In this document: in pieces, positions 40,661 through 48,519 of the stretch | Position numbering within the stretch: position 1 is the first letter of the stretch | Layout of the letters: each line of letters opens with the position of its first letter | Assembly: GCF_007828865.1 (NCBI RefSeq) | Contig: NZ_VIVK01000001.1 | Location: 310,001-374,000 of the forward strand | DNA length: 64,000 nt | Direction of reading: 5' to 3' | Origin: Kribbella amoyensis | GTDB lineage: Bacteria > Actinomycetota > Actinomycetes > Propionibacteriales > Kribbellaceae | Notes under the pieces: model-generated | Told to the model about the DNA's origin: nothing | What the model saw: the letters and a program-made list of their open reading frames with translations, nothing else | The model's database searches: none | Made by a program: the position numbers and the translations under genes

Positions 40661-42691
40661 ATGCCCCCGGACGACCCGTTCCCCGAGATCCCCGACCCGA
40701 CGTTGCGGGCCGAGCAGGAGTACCTGGCCACGGCCCGGACCGCGCTCGCCGTGATGCGGGAGAAGACCGGTGCGCTGGAGATCCACAGCGCCGACCGGGT
40801 GAACACCGAGTTCCTCAAGGCGGCGATCTGGCGCCGGATGAAGGAGCTCGAGGACGATCCCGAGGTGCCGCTGTTCTTCGGCCGGCTGGACTACCTGGAG
40901 CCGGCGGACGAGACGTTCCACATCGGCCGCCGGCACGTGAACGACGCCGACGGCGAACCGCTGGTGGTGGACTGGCGGGCCGACATCTCGGTGCCGTTCT
41001 ACCGGGCCAGCAAGACCGAGCCGATGGGGGTCGGGGGCCGGCGCCGGTTCGGGTTCACGCACGGCGCGCTGACCGCGTTCGAGGACGAGGACCTGACCGC
41101 GGCCGGCGCGACCGAGCAGCACAGCGACATCCTGGACGCCGAGATCGAGCGGCCCCGGTCGGGTCCGATGCGCGACATCGTGGCCACCATCCAGCCCGAG
41201 CAGGACGTGATCGTCCGGGCCGGCGTCGAGGACACCATCTGCGTCCAGGGTGCGCCCGGGACCGGGAAGACCGCGGTCGGGCTGCACCGCGCGGCGTACC
41301 TGCTGTACGCGTACCGGGACCAGCTCAGCCGGGCCGGGGTCCTGGTGGTCGGCCCGAACGCGAGCTTCCTGCGCTACATCGGCGACGTGCTGCCCGCTCT
41401 CGGTGAGATCGAGGCGAAGCAGACCACGGTCGAGGAACTGGTCGCCCGGGTGAAGGTGGCCGGACCAGGGCCCGCCGCGGTCGACGTACTCAAGGGCGAC
41501 GCCCGGATGGCCGATGTGCTGCACCGCGCCGTGTGGAGCCAGGTCCAGCTGCCGAAGGAGGCGCTGGTGGTCCCGCGGGGATCCCACCGCTGGCGCGTCC
41601 CGGCGTACGAGACCGAGGAGCTGGTCAACGAGCTGCGGACCCGCGGCATCCGGTACGGGGCCGGGCGCGCGATGCTGCCGCAGCGGCTCGCGCATGCCGT
41701 GCTGCTCCGGATGGAGTCCGCCGGTGACTCCCCCGACGACCGGGTGCAGGACTCGGTCGCCCGGAGCCGCCCGGTCAAGCAGTACGCCGAGGAGCTGTGG
41801 CCGTCCGTGGATCCGGCGAAGCTGCTGTTCCGGTTGTTCACCGATGCCGACCTGCTCGCCGAGCACGCCGAGGGGATCCTCACCGACTCCGAGCAACGGC
41901 TGCTGGTCTGGGAGAAGGTGCCGCGCTCGGTCGGTACGGCGAAGTGGTCGGTCGCGGACGCCACCCTGATCGACGAGCTGGCCGATCTGGTGGACCGGAC
42001 CCCGAGTCTCGGCCATGTCGTCCTGGACGAGGCGCAGGACCTGTCGGCGATGCAGCTCCGCGCGGTCGGCCGGCGCTGCTCGACCGGGTCGATGACGGTG
42101 CTCGGCGACATCGCGCAAGGGACGACGCCCTGGGCGACCCCGTCCTGGGACGAGGCGCTCACCCACCTCGGCAAGACCGGCGCGCACACCGAGGAACTGA
42201 CGGCCGGCTTCCGCGTCCCCGGCCAGGTGATCGAGTACGCGGCCCGGCTGCTGCCGTCGATCGCGCCCGGCCTGACCCCGCCGACCGCGGTCCGGCGGGC
42301 CCGTGGTGAGCTCGCGATCACCCAGGTCCCGAACAGCCTCGCGGCCGCGGTGTCGACGGTGGGCGAGGTGGTCGACCGGCCCGGCTCGATCGGGCTCATC
42401 GTCCCGGACGCGTTCGTCCCGGCCATCCGCAAGGCGCTCACCGCGCAGGGCCTGAAGTACGCCGTGCTCGGGGACGAGGACGACGTCGAGGCGCATCTCG
42501 ACGTGGTCCCGGCGAGTCTGGCGAAGGGTCTCGAGTTCGACCACGTGGTTCTGCTCGAGCCGGCCGCCATCGTCGCCGGGGAGGCCGACGAGCGGACCGG
42601 CCTGCGCCGCCTCTACGTCTGCCTCACCCGAGCCGTCACGTCGCTGGCCGTCCTCCACACCGACCCGCTCCCAACCGTCCTCACCACCTGA
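40661..42691 (+). CDS. helD: HelD/HelR-type UvrD-like motor protein (RNA polymerase recycling)
   Basis: A 676-residue SF1 ATPase of the HelD family, which binds RNA polymerase and releases it from DNA; actinobacterial HelR members can also protect against rifampicin. The N terminus (20-110) is the charged helical arm that enters the secondary channel (EQEYLATARTALAVMREK). Walker A GAPGTGKTAVGLHRAAYL is near 197, the Walker B motif LDEAQDLS near 456, and GDIAQG near 482 is motif III. C-terminal motifs (AKGLEFDHV near 620, YVCLTRA near 655) are normal. A GGAGG site lies before ATG 40661. The end of the gene is duplicated downstream (42661-42736). Confidence 0.85.
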   Translation: MPPDDPFPEIPDPTLRAEQEYLATARTALAVMREKTGALEIHSADRVNTEFLKAAIWRRMKELEDDPEVPLFFGRLDYLEPADETFHIGRRHVNDADGEPLVVDWRADISVPFYRASKTEPMGVGGRRRFGFTHGALTAFEDEDLTAAGATEQHSDILDAEIERPRSGPMRDIVATIQPEQDVIVRAGVEDTICVQGAPGTGKTAVGLHRAAYLLYAYRDQLSRAGVLVVGPNASFLRYIGDVLPALGEIEAKQTTVEELVARVKVAGPGPAAVDVLKGDARMADVLHRAVWSQVQLPKEALVVPRGSHRWRVPAYETEELVNELRTRGIRYGAGRAMLPQRLAHAVLLRMESAGDSPDDRVQDSVARSRPVKQYAEELWPSVDPAKLLFRLFTDADLLAEHAEGILTDSEQRLLVWEKVPRSVGTAKWSVADATLIDELADLVDRTPSLGHVVLDEAQDLSAMQLRAVGRRCSTGSMTVLGDIAQGTTPWATPSWDEALTHLGKTGAHTEELTAGFRVPGQVIEYAARLLPSIAPGLTPPTAVRRARGELAITQVPNSLAAAVSTVGEVVDRPGSIGLIVPDAFVPAIRKALTAQGLKYAVLGDEDDVEAHLDVVPASLAKGLEFDHVVLLEPAAIVAGEADERTGLRRLYVCLTRAVTSLAVLHTDPLPTVLTT

Positions 42692-42736
42692 CACCCTCCG
42701 ACCCGCTCCCGGCCGTCCTCACCACCTGACGCCCTC
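42661..42736 (+). repeat. 38-bp tandem duplication across the helD stop codon
   Basis: Positions 42661-42698 and 42699-42736 are two head-to-tail copies of a 38-bp segment with three mismatches. The first copy contains the last codons and TGA of the helD gene; the second repeats them as non-coding sequence. Copy similarity suggests a fairly recent duplication. Confidence 0.8.
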
Positions 42737-42765
42737 CCCGGCGCGCGCCCTGCCACCCACGGCAG

Positions 42766-42848
42766 CAGATGGGTTAACCCCCGAGATGCAGGGTTGGCCA
42801 CCGGAAATACGACGGGCCAACCCTGCATCTCGAGGGTTAACCCATCAG
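42766..42848. repeat. Palindromic intergenic element, copy B
   Basis: An 83-bp inverted repeat between the convergent helD and TPM-type genes. The outer parts are GATGGGTTAACCC and its mirror; the inner arms CGAGATGCAGGGTTGGCC (42782-42799) and its exact complement (42815-42832) are 18 bp; the central loop is 15 bp (42800-42814). The whole arm is 34 bp with two mismatches. It aligns with 31681-31760 (copy A), which also lies between convergent genes. A long RNA hairpin would form from either strand. Confidence 0.8.
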
Positions 42849-42852
42849 TTGC

Positions 42853-43031
42853 GGGCCGGGGGTCGGGCCGGGGCCGGGCCGGGGGCCGGCCGGGCTGGGC
42901 TGGGGCCCCCCGGGCCGGGGCCGGGCTGCGCCGGGGGCCGGGGCCGGGCGGGCTGGGGGCCGGGTGCGGGGGCCGGGCGGGCTGGGGGCCGGGCCGGGGG
43001 CCGGGCGGGCTGGGGGCCGGGTGGGGTTGGG
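42853..43031. repeat. G-run tract with three copies of a 23-bp unit
   Basis: About 180 bp of almost pure G and C with many runs of three to five G on the plus strand. A 23-bp unit beginning GGCCGGGCGGGCTGGGGGCC occurs at 42942-42964, 42971-42993 and 42999-43021, with a period of 28-29 bp. The tract fills the space from palindromic element B to the stop codon of the gene at 43033. Open frames across it encode only Gly, Ala and Arg repeats and are not genes. Confidence 0.7.
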
Positions 43032-43032
43032 G

Positions 43033-44574
43033 TTAGAAGCCGCGGGAGCCGCCGGAGCGGCGGGAGGAGCGGCGGCTGGAGCCTCCGCTGCTGCTGCGGG
43101 TGCGGGAGGACCAGGAGCGGCTGCGGGACGATCCCGAGCTCCAGACGCTGTCGTTGTCGTCGCCACGCGACGCCGACCAGCTGCTGACCGAGGTGCCGAC
43201 GTCGGAGGTGAAGCGGCTGAAGCGGGCACCCGGACGGCGGGAGCGCCAGCGGGACCGCATCTGCTCACCGGCCCGCCGGGCGTCGTCGTCGGGGAACCTC
43301 CAGCTGCGCCCGTCACCCTGGGACCAGTAGCCGTCGATGTACGACGCGAGCTCCTCGCCGAGGGTCCAGTACGGCCGCGGATGGTTCCGCAGGGTGACCA
43401 TCCGGACGTCGGGCTCCTGGTCGGCGGCGAGCCGCGCGGCACATTCCACGCACACCTCGACGGACCGCTGCTTCCCGCCCTCCGGCGGTGCCCAGCTCGC
43501 CGAGGAGGTACTCGGCCCGTGCCGCGGATCGAAGAAGCAGGGCGGCGTCGGCTCCGGGACCGGCTTGCCCGCTCGCAACGCGTCCAGGCAGAGCAGTCCG
43601 TACCGCGCTGAGCCGAGCAATGTCGCCACCGCCTCGGTGTCCTTGTCCCCCTCGGCCTTGTCCAGCCGGTGCCGCGCCTTCTCCACGGTGTCGAGCACGT
43701 CCTTGGACAGCTTGGACTGCTGCGGGTCGGACGTCGTCGGCAACGCGGACACCTGCTGCGAGAGCGCGATGATCTCCTCGGTCAGCAGAGGCCGCGAGAT
43801 CTCCAGGTGCGCCTTCTCGTCGGCACGGCGAGCGCGGCGAGCTCCCAGCGCGGTCACGCCCCACCAGAGCCCGGCCAACCCGGCCGCGCCACCGGCCCAC
43901 GGCGCCGCGTCCACGTAGAACGGCTTGTCGACCACCTGCGCCACCTGGATGAACCGGGCGAGCATCTCCTCGTAGTCGGGCGCGCAGCAGTCCACCGCGT
44001 CGTCCACGCCCTTGCCCACGTAGTACGTCGGTCCCGTGTCGGCCCGCTGGACCGCGTGGAACCCACGACCGGCCTTCTCCGAGCTGGCGTCGACGAGGAC
44101 CGCGTACACGCCTTCCACGCCGACCCGGTCGTACAGCTGGTCGGCGATCTCCTCACCGTCCCAGGCGAGGTCGGGGTAGTACCCGCCGACCAGGGACGTG
44201 TCGATCGCGCTCGCCGGGATCACCGCGATCCGCATCGGCGCGGCGGCTGCCTTCGCCGAGGCGGTCAGCTCGGAGATCTCGGACGCGGTCAGCTTGGTGA
44301 CCTTGGGGTCCACGTACAGCCCGGGTTCGCCGAGCTTGGCGGCCACCTCGTTCATGTACGTCGCCGCCGCGGCCTCCTTCTTCTTGCGGTCGCCGGCGAA
44401 GTCGGGCGGGGTGTAGCGGTAGGTGGGCCGGGTCTTGCTCGGCTTCGCCGGAGTGGGGGTGTCCACCGTCGGCCTCGGGGTCGGTGTGGGTGTCACCGCG
44501 TGCGCGCTCACGGCCGGGGCGGCGCTGAGGGCCGTCAGGGCGAGGACGGCGAGCAGTCGGGTCGAACGCTTCAT
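43033..44574 (-). CDS. TPM-domain-like membrane protein with Ser/Arg/Gly-rich tail
   Basis: A 513-residue exported or membrane protein. A signal peptide (MKRSTRLL start, cleavage near AVSAHA) is followed by a Thr/Pro-rich linker (30-50) and an extracytoplasmic TPM-like alpha/beta domain (about 95-240; MRIAVIPASAI, VEGVYAVLVDASS). One membrane helix follows (near 242-262). The cytoplasmic part has the motif CFFDPRHG near 345 and C-V-E-C near 372, then a helix and, from 450, a tail of Ser, Arg and Gly (SSGSSRRSSRRSGGSRGF). The CFFDPxHG plus CxxC set could bind zinc. It overlaps the upstream related gene by 4 bp. Function unknown. Confidence 0.7.
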   Translation of the reverse strand: MKRSTRLLAVLALTALSAAPAVSAHAVTPTPTPRPTVDTPTPAKPSKTRPTYRYTPPDFAGDRKKKEAAAATYMNEVAAKLGEPGLYVDPKVTKLTASEISELTASAKAAAAPMRIAVIPASAIDTSLVGGYYPDLAWDGEEIADQLYDRVGVEGVYAVLVDASSEKAGRGFHAVQRADTGPTYYVGKGVDDAVDCCAPDYEEMLARFIQVAQVVDKPFYVDAAPWAGGAAGLAGLWWGVTALGARRARRADEKAHLEISRPLLTEEIIALSQQVSALPTTSDPQQSKLSKDVLDTVEKARHRLDKAEGDKDTEAVATLLGSARYGLLCLDALRAGKPVPEPTPPCFFDPRHGPSTSSASWAPPEGGKQRSVEVCVECAARLAADQEPDVRMVTLRNHPRPYWTLGEELASYIDGYWSQGDGRSWRFPDDDARRAGEQMRSRWRSRRPGARFSRFTSDVGTSVSSWSASRGDDNDSVWSSGSSRSRSWSSRTRSSSGGSSRRSSRRSGGSRGF

Positions 44575-45590
44575 CGGGTGCCTCCAGAGAGCCTGGTACG
44601 GCAGGCGTCGCAAACGGGGATCTCCCGGGCCTTTCCACCGGGCGGGGTGTACATCCAGTCGGTCACGGACATGCCGTGCGCGGGGTCGAAGAAGCAGAGC
44701 GCGCGCCGCGGCGGTGCGGGCGTACCGGCGACCAGCGCCTGCGCACACGCGAGCCGCCAGCGCCCGTACTCCACGGTCGCCCGCAGCTCGCGGAGCTGGT
44801 CGTCGCTCAGCTCACCGTCGACCGCCCGGCCCGCCTCCGCGTACGCGTCCAGCGCCGCTTGCACATCCGCTGCCGTGTTCACGCCGTCCAGACGCACGTC
44901 CGCGCTGTCCAGTTCCTCCCCGAACCGCGTCACGTCCTCCCGCGCCAGGGTCCGCCGCTCGTCCAAGGAGTCCGCCTCGTCCGGCAGAACCTGGTACGAC
45001 GGGCGGTAGAGCGCGGGTCCCTCGTCCTTGCCCGGACGCCCCCGCCACCACCGGAATCCGAACCAGCCACCGACGAGCAGCACCAGCACGATCAGCGCCG
45101 GCCACAACCAGCCGGGCGTACCGCCGTCGTCGGCCCCTGGTGAGGCGGGGACGTCGAGCTGGTCGAGGACACCGTCGAGGGTGCCGACCGGGTCGGACCG
45201 GCTGTGCTTGCCGAGCTCGTCGGTGAGGATCTCGCCGATCGGGGTGTCCACGCCGACCGCGCTCCCCCAGGCCATCGCGCCGCCGAACACGACCAGGTAG
45301 ATCCCGTCCTGCCGTTGCCGGTCGACCACCTGGTCCAGGTACGCCCGGGCCGCCTGCTCGCGGGATCCGGACGAGCTCAGCGCCGCGGCCGGGACGACGG
45401 CGATCCGGATCGCCGGTTCGTGGCCCTGGACCCGGGCGGCGAGCCGATTGGCGGCCTCGTCCGGGACCAGCGAGCGCTGCGACGGCTCGACGTACACGGG
45501 GGCCGACTTCCAGCCGTCGACCACCGCCGCGGGATCGCCGGCCCCGGACAACGAGGTGGTGAGCAACAGCAGCCCGGCCAGAAAACGCAT
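44571..45590 (-). CDS. TPM-domain-like membrane protein, related to its neighbour
   Basis: A 339-residue membrane protein with a signal peptide (MRFLAGLLLLTTSLSG), an extracytoplasmic domain (about 25-155) with IRIAVVPAAALSSSG and DGIYLVVFGGAMAWG, one membrane helix (WLWPALIVLVLLVGGWFGF near 165), and a cytoplasmic part with CFFDPAHG near 297 and C-D-A-C near 328. The layout and the two cysteine motifs match the downstream gene, so the pair arose by duplication or works as a two-subunit complex. The reading frames overlap by 4 bp (ATGA). The domain resembles TPM proteins, some of which are acid phosphatases, but no activity can be assigned here. Confidence 0.7.
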   Translation of the reverse strand: MRFLAGLLLLTTSLSGAGDPAAVVDGWKSAPVYVEPSQRSLVPDEAANRLAARVQGHEPAIRIAVVPAAALSSSGSREQAARAYLDQVVDRQRQDGIYLVVFGGAMAWGSAVGVDTPIGEILTDELGKHSRSDPVGTLDGVLDQLDVPASPGADDGGTPGWLWPALIVLVLLVGGWFGFRWWRGRPGKDEGPALYRPSYQVLPDEADSLDERRTLAREDVTRFGEELDSADVRLDGVNTAADVQAALDAYAEAGRAVDGELSDDQLRELRATVEYGRWRLACAQALVAGTPAPPRRALCFFDPAHGMSVTDWMYTPPGGKAREIPVCDACRTRLSGGTR

Positions 45591-45621
45591 GGGCGCAAGC
45601 CTGCCGCATCACCGGTGTCAA

Positions 45622-45650
45622 CCCCTCCGCACCCCGAGGACGCGGAGGGG
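45622..45650 (-). terminator. Hairpin after the fucosidase gene
   Basis: Perfect 9-bp arms (CCCCTCCGC and GCGGAGGGG) with an 11-nt loop lie 10 bp beyond the stop of the GH29 gene on the minus strand. Probable end of the RpiR-GH20-GH29 transcript. Confidence 0.6.
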
Positions 45651-45659
45651 CCGACGCGC

Positions 45660-48512
45660 TCAGTACACCGAGACCGTGGCCAGGTGGACCTTGGCGCGGG
45701 ACCGGGTGATCCGGATCCGGAGCTCGTCCGTCGTCGCCGGCGCGTCGAGGGCGAGGATCCGGCGCTGGCCGACGGCACCGAATTCGGCGACCGGCTGCCA
45801 GCCGTCCGCGGTCCGCGCCTCCACGACCCCGGCCTCGACCTGCTGGCCGAAGCGGATGTCCTCGCCCAACGAGATCCGCCGGACAGTCGTACCGCTCGGC
45901 AACCGGACGCTGAGGGTGCCCGTGTTCGGTGCGGACGTGACCCACGACGTGTCCTGGTTCCCGTCGACCGCGGCTCGTGGATTGGCCCCGTCACCACTCG
46001 CGTGGGCGCCGCGGGCCAGGTCGCGCGGCATGTCCGCCGCCAACCGGGCCCGCCATTCCGCCAGCCGCGTGACGTCCCGATCGTCGAGCCGCCCGGTGCG
46101 GTCCGGTGGGAGGTTGAGCAGCAGCACGGAGTTCCGCCCGACCGATTTGTAGTAGATGTCGGTCAGCTGCTCGACGGACCGCGGTTCCTGTTCAGGATGG
46201 TGGAACCAGCCCTCCCGGATCGACACGTCCGACTCGGCCGGCCACCAGGCCAGCTCGGTCGCACCCGCGTCCCGCCCGGCCAGCAACGCCTTCCGGCTGC
46301 CCTGGTCACCGGCCGCGTAGCCCAGCGCGTACTCCGGTGCGCCGTTCGGCTTCGTGATCGTCGGCACCACGCTGTACTCGTCCGGCCGGGCCAGCCCCGA
46401 TTCGTTGCCGACCCACCGCACATCCGGGCCGCTCACCGCGATCGTCGCCTGCGGAGCCAACTCGCGGATCAGCTCGTACCAGCTCGGGAAGTCGTACGTC
46501 TCCACCTTGTCCGGCGGGATCCGCCCCTGCGCCCCGTCGAACCACACCTCGTCCACCGGCCCGTACTCGGTCAGCAGCTCGTACAGCTGGTTCAGCATGT
46601 AGGCGCCGTAGTCAGAAGCGGTCAGCGTGTACCGCGGGAGGTCGCGGCCGGCCCGGTCGTCCCCGGGGACCAGCGTCGGGATCGTCCTCGGCGTGTGCGG
46701 GCTGCCGTTCGCGTAGACGCCGTCGAGGTACTGGTTCTCGTCCGCGGGTGACAGGTACAGCCCGACCTTGAGCCCGTACTTGCGCATCGAGGTCACGAAC
46801 GCCCGGACCACGTCGCCCTGGCCACCCAGCCACGAGCTGCTCGCGACGCTGTGGGTGCTGTAGCGCGACGGGTAGAGCAGGAACCCGTCATGGTGTTTCA
46901 CGGTCAGGATCGCCAGCTTGAACCCGGAGTCCCGCAGGGTCCGGGCCCACTGGTCGGTGTCCAGGCCGGTCGGCTGGAAGAGGTTCGGGTCCTCGTCACC
47001 GTGGCCCCACTCGAGACCGGTGAAGGTGTTCACGCCGAAGTGCAGGAACGCGGTCTGCTCCATCCGCTGCCACTCCACCTGCCGCTGGTCCGGCCGGATC
47101 GCGGACGCCTTCGCGGTCAGCGACGTCACGCACTCGCCGTCGGCCACGGGCATCGTCCGCGCCGGATCCAACTTGCCGACCACACACGGCAACGCCCGCA
47201 GGCTCTGCGCGTCGGCGGGTGGCTTGTTGAGGAACGTGCTCACGCCCACGCCGTATGCCGTCCCGCGTGCCCCGGTCAGCCAGCGGATCTGGTCGCCGAC
47301 CTCGGCGGTTCCGATGGTCTTCCGTACCGCGGCCTCACCGGGCTTGGTCAGTACGGTCACCGTCGGACCGTCCGGTTCCACCGCGAGTCCGAGGGAGTGG
47401 TAGCGCACGTTCTCCTTGACCGAGGGTGCCGGCAACGCGACTCGGGTGGCGCCGTCCGCGGTCCGGAGCTCGACCTCGTGCTTGCCCAGCGCAACCAGCT
47501 TCGCGACTCCGGGCAGGTCGATCAACTCGGTCCCCCGTTGCAGGACGTCGGGTGAGACCACCGTCTCCGCGAGTACGCCGGTGTCGTGGCCGAGCGCCGA
47601 GGCGTCCCAGCCGATCCCGCCGCCGTCGAGCCGCAGCTGTCCTGGCTCGGTCACGGTCGCGCCGGTGATCACCGGAGCCGGGTCCGCCTTCTCGCCGAGG
47701 GCGGGCTGGTAGGCACCCGCTGAACCGACGGTGCCCTCGAAGCCCACGCTGACGCGGGCGTTCGACACCACCGGCCGGGCGAGCTCGAGGTCGGCCGGAT
47801 CGAAGACCCCGCTGAACGAGGCCACCCGGACCTGGCGAACCGATCCGGACAGCCCACGCTGCAAGGCGGACGGGTGCACCTCGTTGCCGATCCCGACTTC
47901 GCCGCCGGCCTGCGGATGCCAGGTCGCCTTCCCGTCGGTACTGATTGCTGCGGGCAACTGCTGTCCGTCGAGGAACGCATGCAGTGTGGCGCCGGCGCCG
48001 TTCACCTCGTACGCGAGCGCCAGCACGTGCTGCTCACCGGCGGACGGCACCGGCATGCTCTGGACGATGTCACGCCACTCACCACCGCTCTCGGTGCTGA
48101 AGCCGTACTGCACGGTGGTGCCCGTGTACCGCCCGAAGATCGCACCGCCGATCGCGGTCACCGTCGCCAGGTTGTCCTGGGTCGCGGCCGGGGTGAACGC
48201 GGTCTCGATCAGGAACGACCGTTGCACCGAGCCACCACTCAGCGCGGTCCCGGGCTGGAAGCGGATCCCGTCAGCGGCACCGCCGAGCACGACGCCTCGG
48301 GTGGGATCGAGCGATTCGGCACCGGACCGACGGGTCAGCGTGCCACCCATCACCTCGCCCGTGGCCGCTGTGTAGGTGTTGCCACTGGAGAACGAACCAC
48401 CGAACGAGACGTTCAGGACGTCCGGGTCGGCGGCGTCGGCCGGACCGGCGGTCACCAGTCCGAGCCCGAGGGCGGCGAGCAGCAGGGCGACGGTACCGCG
48501 ATGTCCGCGCAC
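45660..48512 (-). CDS. Secreted alpha-L-fucosidase (GH29) with LamG-like and F5/8C domains
   Basis: A 950-residue exported glycosidase that removes alpha-linked fucose. Signal peptide with cleavage after ADA (near 27). About 30-210 is a LamG/concanavalin-like domain (SGSVRQVRVASFSG); a further sandwich-like region reaches 400. The GH29 barrel spans about 470-800: EQTAFLHFGVNTFTGLEWG, KHHDGFLLYPSRYS near 538, and VWFDGAQG near 655 with the nucleophile Asp. The C terminus (about 810-950) is an F5/8-type carbohydrate-binding module ending in VHLATVSVY. The GTG start at 48512 is 7 bp after the stop of the GH20 gene, so both belong to one operon. Confidence 0.88.
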   Translation of the reverse strand: MRGHRGTVALLLAALGLGLVTAGPADAADPDVLNVSFGGSFSSGNTYTAATGEVMGGTLTRRSGAESLDPTRGVVLGGAADGIRFQPGTALSGGSVQRSFLIETAFTPAATQDNLATVTAIGGAIFGRYTGTTVQYGFSTESGGEWRDIVQSMPVPSAGEQHVLALAYEVNGAGATLHAFLDGQQLPAAISTDGKATWHPQAGGEVGIGNEVHPSALQRGLSGSVRQVRVASFSGVFDPADLELARPVVSNARVSVGFEGTVGSAGAYQPALGEKADPAPVITGATVTEPGQLRLDGGGIGWDASALGHDTGVLAETVVSPDVLQRGTELIDLPGVAKLVALGKHEVELRTADGATRVALPAPSVKENVRYHSLGLAVEPDGPTVTVLTKPGEAAVRKTIGTAEVGDQIRWLTGARGTAYGVGVSTFLNKPPADAQSLRALPCVVGKLDPARTMPVADGECVTSLTAKASAIRPDQRQVEWQRMEQTAFLHFGVNTFTGLEWGHGDEDPNLFQPTGLDTDQWARTLRDSGFKLAILTVKHHDGFLLYPSRYSTHSVASSSWLGGQGDVVRAFVTSMRKYGLKVGLYLSPADENQYLDGVYANGSPHTPRTIPTLVPGDDRAGRDLPRYTLTASDYGAYMLNQLYELLTEYGPVDEVWFDGAQGRIPPDKVETYDFPSWYELIRELAPQATIAVSGPDVRWVGNESGLARPDEYSVVPTITKPNGAPEYALGYAAGDQGSRKALLAGRDAGATELAWWPAESDVSIREGWFHHPEQEPRSVEQLTDIYYKSVGRNSVLLLNLPPDRTGRLDDRDVTRLAEWRARLAADMPRDLARGAHASGDGANPRAAVDGNQDTSWVTSAPNTGTLSVRLPSGTTVRRISLGEDIRFGQQVEAGVVEARTADGWQPVAEFGAVGQRRILALDAPATTDELRIRITRSRAKVHLATVSVY

Positions 48513-48519
48513 GGCGTCC

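Noticed and set aside
42853..43031. The repeated G-rich units considered as a CRISPR-like array
   Set aside because: Units are 23 bp with 5-6-bp spacers of the same composition; there are no distinct spacers and no cas genes.
42786..43187. Plus-strand frames coding for long Gly/Ala/Arg repeats
   Set aside because: They translate the palindromic element and the G-run tract; the repetitive protein is a by-product of the DNA repeat.
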